64,000 nucleotides of DNA from Leifsonia sp. Root1293. GTDB taxonomy: Bacteria; Actinomycetota; Actinomycetes; Actinomycetales; Microbacteriaceae. The notes beneath the pieces were generated by a model. It made no database searches and was not told where the DNA came from. It saw nothing but the letters and a program-made list of their open reading frames with translations. The stretch spans positions 153,109 to 217,108 of the forward strand of contig NZ_LMEH01000002.1 in assembly GCF_001425325.1 (NCBI RefSeq), given 5' to 3'. Below, in pieces: positions 16,650 to 23,816 of the stretch (its first letter is position 1; each line of letters opens with the position of its first letter). The position numbers and the translations under genes were made by a program.

Positions 16650-17039
16650 ATGCCGCCCGAGTCAGGCTCCGAGGTCGACCTCTGGTTCGACGATCTCGAG
16701 CATCCGTTGACGGATGCCGCCCTCCGCCTGCGCACGGCGATCCTCGGCGTCTCCCCGTCGATCGTCGAATCGATCAAGTGGAAGGCGCCGAACTTCGCCA
16801 CAACCGACGACTTCGCCACCTTCAGCCTGCGCCGACCGAACGCCGTCCAGGTGATCCTGCACACGGGAGCCAAGCCCAAGCCCGAGCATCCGGAGATCGT
16901 CATCGACGACCCGGCAGGGCTAGCGAAGCGCCTCGACCGCAACCGATTCGTCGTCACGATCACCAGCGACCAGCAGGCGGCGGTCGCGGAACCCGCCTTC
17001 ATCACGCTCGTGCGCTCGTGGGTCGACCAGCTCGACTAG
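16650..17039 (+). CDS. DUF1801-family protein
   Basis: A 129-residue protein of the DUF1801 (YdhG-like, SufE/iron-chaperone-like fold) family, recognised from the LRTAILGVSPSIVESIKWKAPNFATTDDFATFSLRRP core and the AITLVRSWV-like end. The family has no established enzymatic activity. Start ATG 16650 is six bases after CATACT; an in-frame ATG 36 bases earlier has no supporting signal. It is divergent from the esterase gene. Confidence 0.8.
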   Translation: MPPESGSEVDLWFDDLEHPLTDAALRLRTAILGVSPSIVESIKWKAPNFATTDDFATFSLRRPNAVQVILHTGAKPKPEHPEIVIDDPAGLAKRLDRNRFVVTITSDQQAAVAEPAFITLVRSWVDQLD

Positions 17040-17168
17040 CGCGCGACACCCGGGCGAGAACGCCACCCGCACGCCTCCTGTCAAGCACTACTCGGCTCGG
17101 GGCATCCGCTCGCAGAATGGGAACGGATGCGGCACGACGGCCGCCTCACATCAGTGAAGGAGGGGCCC

Positions 17169-17435
17169 ATGCCGGGCAAGAGCAATTCGAGCCTGAAGGA
17201 TCCGGAGCTGTACGAGAAGCTGCGCGACGACGGCAATTCGAAGGAGAAGGCCGCGCGCATCTCCAACGCCGCCGCCCGCGACGGACGCAAGGCCGTCGGT
17301 CATCGCGGCGGAGAATCCGGTGACTACGACGACTGGACCGTGCCCCAGTTGCGCAAGCGCGCGAAGGAGATCGGCCTCACGGGCTACTCGGGCAAGCGCA
17401 AGAAGGATCTGATCGACGCGTTGCGCGGGCACTGA
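17169..17435 (+). CDS. small basic protein with Rho-N/SAP-like C-terminus
   Basis: An 88-residue basic protein. The first half (MPGKSNSSLKDPELYEKLRD...GNSKEKAARISNAAA) matches a small conserved actinobacterial family, and the last 35 residues (WTVPQLRKRAKEIGLTGYSGKRKKDLIDALR) form a Rho termination factor N-terminal/SAP-like helix-extended-helix that binds nucleic acid. ATG 17169 has an excellent GAAGGAGGGG ribosome site. A CAGAAT hexamer at 17113-17118 may be its -10. Stress-associated DNA binding is plausible but not shown. Confidence 0.82.
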   Translation: MPGKSNSSLKDPELYEKLRDDGNSKEKAARISNAAARDGRKAVGHRGGESGDYDDWTVPQLRKRAKEIGLTGYSGKRKKDLIDALRGH

Positions 17436-17468
17436 GCGAGCCGCCGCCGAAAGCGGGAGTATGGGCGC

Positions 17469-18320
17469 ATGCCTGAAGACGCCCTGATCGCCGTGGCCGA
17501 CGAGCTCTACGCCCTCGCCCCGAGCGAGTTCACGGCGGCGCGCAACGCGCGTGCGCAGGCCGTGCGGTCGGATGATCGCGCCCTGTCGGAGAGCATCCGT
17601 GCGCTCAAGAAGCCGACCCCGGCTGCCTGGCTCGTGAATCAGTTGGTGCGCCATCGCTCGGCAGAACTGCGCGAGGTGCTGGACCTCGGTGACGAGCTGC
17701 GTGACGCCCAGGAGCGGCGCGACGGTCCCGAGCTCTCACGCCTCACACGCACGCGACGCACTGCCGTCGCAGACTTGGGGCGCGACGCCGCTGCGCTGGC
17801 CGAGGAGCTCGGCTCGTCGGTCGGGCGCCCGACCCTCGATGAGGTGGAGCAGACTGTGACGGCCGGCATCGCGGACGCAGCGGCGACCGATGCAGTGCTG
17901 TCAGGTCGCCTGCTGCGGCCGTTGATGACCGTGGGCTTCGACCCGGTCGACCTCGATGGAGCCGTGGCCGGCGGCCCAGCTCCGGTGGCGCAGCCCATGC
18001 GGCCCGTTGAGGACCTGGCTGCGCGCCGCGAGAAGAAGCGGCGCGAACAGGCCGCGAACGAGGCCGACAAGGCGGCGGCATCCGCACGCCGCGCCCTCGA
18101 CGATGCCCAGGGAAGAATCGCCACGGCAGAACGGCGGCGCGGCGAGGCCGAGCACGAGCGTGACGACCTCGAGGACCGCCTGCGGCTGGCGACCAAGAAG
18201 CTCACGGAGGCCGAGGACGATCTATCGAAGCGGGAGGACGAGCGCGACAAGGCCGAGGCAGCGCTGAAACGCGCTGAGTCGGTGGCCGAGGCGGCTCGGG
18301 CTGACCTCGACGAGCGCTGA
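17469..18320 (+). CDS. hypothetical coiled-coil protein
   Basis: A 283-residue protein I cannot name. The N-terminal ~150 residues are helical (VADELYALAPSEFTAARNARA, PTPAAWLVNQLVRHR) and resemble an unassigned actinobacterial family. Residues ~175-283 are a charged coiled coil rich in Ala, Arg, Glu and Lys, with no signal peptide or membrane segment. It follows the SAP-like gene by 33 bp and could be co-transcribed. It ends just before a strong nested palindrome. Confidence 0.72.
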   Translation: MPEDALIAVADELYALAPSEFTAARNARAQAVRSDDRALSESIRALKKPTPAAWLVNQLVRHRSAELREVLDLGDELRDAQERRDGPELSRLTRTRRTAVADLGRDAAALAEELGSSVGRPTLDEVEQTVTAGIADAAATDAVLSGRLLRPLMTVGFDPVDLDGAVAGGPAPVAQPMRPVEDLAARREKKRREQAANEADKAAASARRALDDAQGRIATAERRRGEAEHERDDLEDRLRLATKKLTEAEDDLSKREDERDKAEAALKRAESVAEAARADLDER

Positions 18321-18338
18321 AGCTCCAGGCGCCAGAAC

Positions 18339-18401
18339 AGGCCGGATGAGCGTTCGGCCGCCGGAACAGGCCAGCTGGGCCTGTTCCGGAGCATCCGGCC
18401 T
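18339..18401. terminator. nested palindrome, probable bidirectional terminator
   Basis: The inner stem is CCGGAACAGGCC (18361-18372) with GGCCTGTTCCGG (18378-18389), perfect 12 bp around a 5-base loop. The outer arms AGGCCGGATG (18339-18348) and CATCCGGCCT (18392-18401) are also perfect. It lies between two convergent genes. Confidence 0.75.
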
Positions 18402-18462
18402 GCTTCGGGCCCGAGGGTCGGGCAGCTGGCGCACCAGGTGCCGGGGCGCCAGGTGCTAGGCG

Positions 18463-19416
18463 CTACGCCGCGTCGGCCAGGGGCGAGGAGGCGGCGTCGA
18501 GCGTCGCGATCTCGGCGTCCGTGAGCGTCAGCTCGGCCACGGCGAGCAACTCGGGCAGCTGCTCGACCGTGCGAGCGCTGGCGAGAGGCGCGACCACGGT
18601 GGGCTTAGCGAGCAGCCAGGCGAGCGCTGTGGTGGCGAGAGCGGCGTCGTGGGCTGACGCGACGGCGTCGAGCGCGTCGATGACGGCGAGGCCGTTCTCG
18701 GTGAGGTAGCCGCCTGCTCCCCCTGCCCGTGCCGCACCCTCGAGGTCGGCCGCCGTGCGGTACTTGCCGGTGAGGAATCCACTCGCGAGCGAGAAGTAGG
18801 GCACGACGCTGAGGCCATGCTCGGCGGCGACGGGAGCGAGTTCGCTCTCGAAGGGCTCGCGGTGCACCAGGTTGTAGTGCGGCTGCAGGGCGATCGGGAG
18901 GGCGAAGCCCTCGCGGGTGGCGATGTCGATCCACTCCTGCACGCGTGCAGCCGAGTAGTTCGAGACGCCGACGTAGCGGATCTTTCCGGCAGTCACGAGT
19001 GCGTCGAAGGCGGCGACGGTCTCCTCGAGCGGCGTCTCGGCGTCATCGAAGTGCGCGTAGTAGAGGTCGATGTGGTCGGTGCCGAGACGCGCGAGCGACG
19101 CTTCGGATGCCGCGGTCACGTTGAACGATGACAGGCCCTGGAAGTCGGGGTGCTGGCTCACCTTGGTGCCGATGACGACGTCGTCGCGGTTGCCGCGAGC
19201 GCGCATCCACTCGCCGATGATCGTCTCCGACTCACCGCCGGTGTTGCCGGGAACCCACGAGGAGTAGCCGTCGGCCGTGTCGATGAAGTTGCCGCCGCCC
19301 GCCGTGAAGGCGTCGAGCACGGCGGAGGAGGCCGCGGCATCCGAGGTCCAGCCGAAGGTGTTGCCGCCGAGGGCGAGCGGGAAGATGTCGAGGTCGGACG
19401 ATCCGATGGTGGGCAT
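18463..19416 (-). CDS. aldo/keto reductase
   Basis: A 317-residue NADPH-dependent (beta/alpha)8 aldo/keto reductase. The catalytic tetrad is visible as D and Y in FIDTADGYSSW, K in VVIGTKV and H in DLYYAHFDD. The cofactor end is SARTVEQLPELL. It is closest in look to the YajO/IolS-like AKR group acting on sugars or aldehydes. ATG 19416 has a GAAAGG ribosome site. It is divergent from the luciferase/FAD fusion gene. Confidence 0.92.
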   Translation of the reverse strand: MPTIGSSDLDIFPLALGGNTFGWTSDAAASSAVLDAFTAGGGNFIDTADGYSSWVPGNTGGESETIIGEWMRARGNRDDVVIGTKVSQHPDFQGLSSFNVTAASEASLARLGTDHIDLYYAHFDDAETPLEETVAAFDALVTAGKIRYVGVSNYSAARVQEWIDIATREGFALPIALQPHYNLVHREPFESELAPVAAEHGLSVVPYFSLASGFLTGKYRTAADLEGAARAGGAGGYLTENGLAVIDALDAVASAHDAALATTALAWLLAKPTVVAPLASARTVEQLPELLAVAELTLTDAEIATLDAASSPLADAA

Positions 19417-19563
19417 GCAGCGGCCTTTCGTCAGGGATGGGGCACTCCTCGTGGCAACCGGAGCCGACGGCGAGGCATTCCCGCACCGCCGGCCGACCGC
19501 CCGGAGGCGGGCCGGGCGGGATGCGCTGGGCCGAGAGGAGGCAAGGGGAAAGACGAATTGGTT

Positions 19564-19574
19564 GATGTATCATC
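19564..19574. promoter_or_regulatory. palindrome over the -10 of the fusion gene
   Basis: GATG-TAT-CATC is a short perfect palindrome overlapping the -10-like TATCAT (19568-19573). It is a possible regulator site, for instance for the nearby MarR protein; weak on its own. Confidence 0.35.
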
Positions 19575-19580
19575 TTTCTT

Positions 19581-21872
19581 ATGCACTACGGCCACTCCCT
19601 CGAGTTCGGAACCTTCATCACGCCGTCGCACGACCCGGCGAACGGACCTGTCGTGCGAGCGCAGCTGAGCGAACGACTCGGCTTCGACCTCGTCACCTTC
19701 CAGGACCACCCCTACCAGCCGGCCTTCTCCGACACGTGGACCCTGATGACCTGGGTCGCGGCGCAGACCGAGCGCATCCGCATCGCACCGAACGTGCTCA
19801 ACGTTCCGCTGCGCCCCGCAGCCGTCACCGCCCGCGCCGCCGCGAGCCTCGACCTGCTCTCGGGCGGTCGATTCGAGTTGGCGCTGGGCGCAGGCGGATT
19901 CTGGGACGCGATCGAGGCGATGGGCGGCCGCCGACTCACTCCCGGCCAGGCCGTCGACGCCCTGAGCGAGGCGATCGACGTGATCCGCGGCATCTGGGAC
20001 GTGAACGACCGCAGCGTGCTTCGCCTCGACAGCGACTACTACACCCTCGACGGCGCCAAGCGCGGCCCGGCACCGGCCCACGACATCCCCCTCTGGATCG
20101 GGGCGTTGAAGCCCCGGATGCTGCGGCTCATCGGGCGGAAGGGTGACGGCTGGCTGCCCTCCCTGGCCTATCTGAAGCCCGGCGACCTCGCGCGCGGCAA
20201 CGCCACCATCGATGAGTCGGCCATCGAGGCCGGCCGCGATCCGCGCGAGATCCGCCGCCTCGTGAACATCGGGGGCCGCTTCACCCCGTCGAACGGCGGC
20301 TTCCTCAGCGGGCCGAGCGCTCAGTGGGTCGACGAGTTGCTGCCCTACGTGCTCGATGACGGCGTGGGCACCTTCATCCTCGCCAGTGACGACCCCGGCA
20401 CGATGCAGCGCTTCGCCGAGGAGGTCGCACCGGCGCTGCGAGAGGCCGTCGACTCCGAACTGGCGTCGCGGGGCGCCGGTCAAGCCGCTCCCGGCGCGCG
20501 GGTGCGCAGCAGGACTGCACTCGCGAAGCGCCGAGAGGGCATCGACTACGACTCCGTGGGCGCCTCACTGGCCGCATCCGCCATCGAACCGGGCGACGCG
20601 AAGTTCTCGCGCGTGCGCTCCACCTATATGCGCGGAGGATCGCCGGGAATCGTGCTGCCCGTTCGGACGACAGCCGAGGTCGTCGACGCCGTGGCCTTCG
20701 CGCGGGCACACCCGGCGGTGCCCCTCGCAGTTCGAAGCGGCGGCCACGGGATCAGCGGACGCTCGACCAACGACGGCGGCATCGTCATCGACCTCTCCGC
20801 GATGAACGTCATCGAGGTGACGGATGCCGCCAGCCGGCGCGTGCGCCTCGGCCCGGGAGCCCGCTGGATGGACGTCGCGGCAGCGCTCGGCGAGCACGGC
20901 TGGGCGCTGAGCTCGGGCGACTACGGCGGAGTGGGTGTCGGCGGCCTGGCGACGGCCGGAGGCATCGGCTTCCTGGTGCGCGAGCACGGGCTCACGATCG
21001 ATCACCTCCGCGCCGTCGAGATGGTGCTCGCCGACGGTTCGGTCGTGCGCGCCAGCGACGACGAGAACGCCGAGCTCTTCTGGGCCGTGCGCGGTGCCGG
21101 AGCGAACTTCGGCATCGTGACGTCGTTCGAGTTCGAGGTCGACGAGGTGGGCGACGTCGGCTGGGCCCAGCTCACCTTCGACGCCTCCGACACTTCAGGA
21201 TTCCTCGAGCGGTGGGGCGCACTCGTGGAGAACGCCCCACGCGATCTCACGAGCTTCGTGCTCGTCGCGCCTCCCCGCGGCGGGCGTGGCGCGTCCGCGA
21301 TCGTGTTCGCCATGGTCGACTCAGCCGACCCCGACGTGATCATGGATCGGCTGAACCCCTTCGTCGACCTCGGACCACTGCTCGACCAGTCGGTGGTGCT
21401 CACCAGCTATGCCGGCGTCATGGCCAACGCCAGCGACGCAGCGCACAACGGCCAGGGAGAACCCACCTCGCGGTCGGGGCTGCTCGAACACATCGACGCC
21501 GACTTCGCCGAGGCGGCGGCCGGGCTGATCTCCAGCGGGGCGGTGCACTTCTTCCAGATCCGCGCGGCCGGGGGCGCCGTCGGCGACGTCGCACCCGATG
21601 CCACCGCCTATGCCCACCGGTCGGCCAACTTCTCCGTCGTCGCCATCGGTGCCAGCCGCGAGCGAGTCGACGCCGCCTGGGATCAGCTGCTCGAGCACTT
21701 CACGGGGCTCTACCTGAGCTTCGACACCGACCTGCGGCCGGAACGGGTCGCGGATGCTTTTCCCCCTGCGACGCTGGCGAGGCTCAGGGCCCTCAAGGCC
21801 GAGATCGATCCGCAGAACCTGTTCAGGGACAACTTCAATGTGGTGGAGCGGATAGCGGGTGCCGCTCGCTGA
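19581..21872 (+). CDS. fusion of LLM-class oxidoreductase and BBE-type FAD-linked oxidase
   Basis: A 763-residue bifunctional flavoprotein. Residues 1-290 form a luciferase-like TIM barrel (GFDLVTFQDHPYQPAF, LLSGGRFELALGAGGFWDAIEAMGG, GDGWLPS). Residues ~325-763 are a PCMH FAD-binding fold plus berberine-bridge-enzyme tail, with RSGGHG holding the FAD-linking H389 and DPQNLFRDNFNV at the end. The second cysteine attachment of bicovalent enzymes is absent (GDYGGVGVGGLATAGG). There is no frameshift, so both halves are made as one chain. The start lies seven bases after TATCAT. The stop codon is part of a REP family 2 unit. A MarR gene lies immediately downstream on the other strand. Confidence 0.9.
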   Translation: MHYGHSLEFGTFITPSHDPANGPVVRAQLSERLGFDLVTFQDHPYQPAFSDTWTLMTWVAAQTERIRIAPNVLNVPLRPAAVTARAAASLDLLSGGRFELALGAGGFWDAIEAMGGRRLTPGQAVDALSEAIDVIRGIWDVNDRSVLRLDSDYYTLDGAKRGPAPAHDIPLWIGALKPRMLRLIGRKGDGWLPSLAYLKPGDLARGNATIDESAIEAGRDPREIRRLVNIGGRFTPSNGGFLSGPSAQWVDELLPYVLDDGVGTFILASDDPGTMQRFAEEVAPALREAVDSELASRGAGQAAPGARVRSRTALAKRREGIDYDSVGASLAASAIEPGDAKFSRVRSTYMRGGSPGIVLPVRTTAEVVDAVAFARAHPAVPLAVRSGGHGISGRSTNDGGIVIDLSAMNVIEVTDAASRRVRLGPGARWMDVAAALGEHGWALSSGDYGGVGVGGLATAGGIGFLVREHGLTIDHLRAVEMVLADGSVVRASDDENAELFWAVRGAGANFGIVTSFEFEVDEVGDVGWAQLTFDASDTSGFLERWGALVENAPRDLTSFVLVAPPRGGRGASAIVFAMVDSADPDVIMDRLNPFVDLGPLLDQSVVLTSYAGVMANASDAAHNGQGEPTSRSGLLEHIDADFAEAAAGLISSGAVHFFQIRAAGGAVGDVAPDATAYAHRSANFSVVAIGASRERVDAAWDQLLEHFTGLYLSFDTDLRPERVADAFPPATLARLRALKAEIDPQNLFRDNFNVVERIAGAAR

Positions 21873-21905
21873 GGGCCGAGCGAAGCGACCGCCCGAAGCG
21901 CCTCG
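21867..21905. repeat. REP family 2, single copy
   Basis: The unit begins CGCTGAGGGCCGAGCGAAGC and runs to CCGAAGCGCCTC. The TGA inside CGCTGAGG is the stop codon of the upstream fusion gene. Confidence 0.8.
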
Positions 21906-21995
21906 ATGACGGATGCCGCCCCGGCCGCGGACTTTGGCCGCAGACTTCGGCCGGGCCTCGGCGCGCGAAGGATCGAGACCAGAGCGGCCCCGCCC

Positions 21996-22478
21996 CTACT
22001 TCCCGTGCACCGGCTCCGGCGCATCCTCGGCGAGACGCTCCAGCACGGCACTCGAGATCGAACTCAGGGCGGCCAGCTGCTCGGCCGAGAGCACCTCACC
22101 GAAGTAGCGCGACACGGCCGCTGCGTGGCAGTCCCGCGCAGCGGCGATGGCGGCTCGGCCGGCATCCGTCAGTACGATGGTCGTTCCGCGGGCGTCCTCG
22201 ATGCAGGCCTCCTTGGCCACGAGACCCCGCGACTCCATACGGCGCAGCTGGTGCGACAGTCGGCTCTTCTCCCAGTCGAGGCCGCACCGCAACGCGAGGG
22301 CGCGCAACGACTTGTCCTCGGACTCGTCGAGGGCGAACAGGATGTCGAAGTCGGCCTCCGACAATCCCGTCGATTGCGTGAGCTCACGATTGATGCGGCC
22401 CGTGAGCTGCGTCCGCAGACGTTGGAACGAGGACCACGCCTCATCGACGTCGGCGACAGAAGGCTCCGCGGTGCTCAT
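21996..22478 (-). CDS. MarR-family transcriptional regulator
   Basis: A 160-residue MarR winged helix: LRALALRCGLDWEKSRLSHQLRRME recognition region and DARGTTIVLTDAGRAAI wing. The ATG at 22478 overlaps the stop of the upstream channel gene (ATGA), so translation may be coupled. In addition TAGAAT (22485-22490) ends six bases before the ATG, inside the channel coding end, so it may also be made from its own leaderless transcript. It probably regulates the convergent luciferase/FAD gene, by neighbourhood only. Confidence 0.88.
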   Translation of the reverse strand: MSTAEPSVADVDEAWSSFQRLRTQLTGRINRELTQSTGLSEADFDILFALDESEDKSLRALALRCGLDWEKSRLSHQLRRMESRGLVAKEACIEDARGTTIVLTDAGRAAIAAARDCHAAAVSRYFGEVLSAEQLAALSSISSAVLERLAEDAPEPVHGK

Positions 22479-23305
22479 CCATCGATTCTAAACTGGTTGA
22501 CGCCGTCATCCAGTCGTTTGGCCGCGGCCTGCAGCCCGGGGAAGTCGGAGGGCTCCGCCGGCTCGGCTTCGGGCCCGACACCCGGATCGGCGCCCGTCAT
22601 GGGCGTCGCCTTGTCTGCGGGCGACGGGCGCAGGTGCAGCCGCGCCATCCGCTCGCTCAGGTAGGAGATCACGATGGCGGATGCGGTGCCGACGATGGCG
22701 ACCCCGCCGACCATGAGCAGCACGGCGTAGCACCGGCCGATGAAGGTGATCGGATAGGCGTCGCCGTAGCCGACTGTGGCCAGCGTCACGCACGCCCACC
22801 AGATGGACTCGCCGAACGACGTGATGGTGGCCCCGGGCGCATCGCGCTCGACGTGCAGGGTGGCGAGAGCGATGAAGTACACGAAGGTGACCGTGAAGGC
22901 GCTCGCGTACGTGATCACCTCGGCGCGGATCGACGCCCCTGTGTGGTTGCGGAAGTACGGCACGTCTCGCAGGAGGACGAGCACGCGCAGCGCGCGGAAC
23001 AGCGGCAGGATGACCGAGAGCAGGTCGATGGGGTTCTGGCGCACGAACATCCAGCGTCGAGTTCTCGGCGTCAGCAGCAGGCGCACGAGGTAATCGATGA
23101 CGAAGACGGCCCAGGTGGCGATCAGCTCGACTCCGAGGACGACACGCAACCACGGGGCGGCATCCGGCACCAGCACGTAGATCGAGTAGAAGACGATGAA
23201 GCCGACGCCGAGCACCACGAGCGGAATCGTGGTGAAGGACTCCCAGCGCTTCCGGCGCTCGAGACCGCGGGCGATTCGATCCGGGGGCGCAACGGATTCC
23301 GTCAT
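22475..23305 (-). CDS. voltage-gated-type potassium channel
   Basis: A 276-residue ion channel with six predicted helices and a pore loop carrying the potassium selectivity filter TLATVGYGDAYP (near residues 176-187). The fourth helix region (FRALRVLVLLRDVPYFRNH) has the regularly spaced arginines of a voltage-sensor-like segment. The C-terminal ~50 residues are cytoplasmic, Pro/Ala/Glu-rich and without an RCK domain. I chose ATG 23305, seven bases after TACCGT on the minus strand; GTG 23314 and ATG 23311 are alternatives. The MarR gene overlaps the stop. Confidence 0.88.
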   Translation of the reverse strand: MTESVAPPDRIARGLERRKRWESFTTIPLVVLGVGFIVFYSIYVLVPDAAPWLRVVLGVELIATWAVFVIDYLVRLLLTPRTRRWMFVRQNPIDLLSVILPLFRALRVLVLLRDVPYFRNHTGASIRAEVITYASAFTVTFVYFIALATLHVERDAPGATITSFGESIWWACVTLATVGYGDAYPITFIGRCYAVLLMVGGVAIVGTASAIVISYLSERMARLHLRPSPADKATPMTGADPGVGPEAEPAEPSDFPGLQAAAKRLDDGVNQFRIDG

Positions 23306-23348
23306 GCCCATCACGGTAGACGGTCGGCCGCCCGCCGTGTAGGAGGAA

Positions 23349-23501
23349 TTACTCCGAGTCGCCGCCGGGTTCCGTCGCCTCGACGGTGTCCTGCTCGACG
23401 GCGTTGTCGGCTTGAGGCTCGGCAGGCGAGCCCGGGTTGGCGCCGTTGGCGACCTCGGGGTCGTCGGGCAGAGGCGGCCTGGTGCCGTCGGTGTCGCTCA
23501 C
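23349..23501 (-). CDS. small acidic disordered protein (50 aa)
   Basis: A 50-codon gene on the minus strand with GTG start: VSDTDGTRPPLPDDPEVANG...DSE. It is rich in Asp, Glu, Pro, Asn and Gly with no hydrophobic core, so is probably unstructured. Its start is three bases after the stop of the 59-residue gene upstream, and codon choice is normal for this genome. No function can be assigned. The two together look like a pair of small disordered proteins of one transcript. Confidence 0.55.
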   Translation of the reverse strand: MSDTDGTRPPLPDDPEVANGANPGSPAEPQADNAVEQDTVEATEPGGDSE

Positions 23502-23504
23502 GGT

Positions 23505-23684
23505 CTAGCCTGCAGGGTTCTCGGGTTCGCCGTGCACGTCGACCTCGGGCTGCGGCGAATCGGAGTCGGGCGCATCCGGGTTCGACGTGGCCTTGCCCTG
23601 GTTGTGCGCGTTGTCGGCGGCGTCGGCGGCGTTGGAGGCCTGTCCCTGCTGAACGTCGTCGCGGTCGTTGTCTGCATCCGTCAT
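23505..23684 (-). CDS. small Asn/Asp-rich disordered protein (59 aa)
   Basis: A 59-codon minus-strand gene, MTDADNDRDDVQQGQASNAA...PENPAG. It is very hydrophilic, with alanine/asparagine-rich runs, and has no cysteine, signal peptide or membrane segment. The ATG at 23684 has an AGGAAGAG ribosome site, and TACGCT on the minus strand about 30 bases upstream may be its -10. The real ribosome site and the following gene three bases downstream argue that it is translated. Function unknown. Confidence 0.6.
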   Translation of the reverse strand: MTDADNDRDDVQQGQASNAADAADNAHNQGKATSNPDAPDSDSPQPEVDVHGEPENPAG

Positions 23685-23816
23685 GGGATCTCTTCCTGTC
23701 GGTTGCAGCGAGCGTATGCCGGGGGCTGGGAGCTCGGCGGGGGGTTGACAATCTCATGCGTTTCGGCGGTGCCCCCTCGTCACGCGCACGTCATCCGCCG
23801 GTTGCATACTGGTGCC

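Noticed and set aside
23745-23750. Perfect TTGACA hexamer upstream of glgX
   Set aside because: No acceptable -10 lies 16-18 bases downstream; the CATACT before glgX is over 50 bases away.
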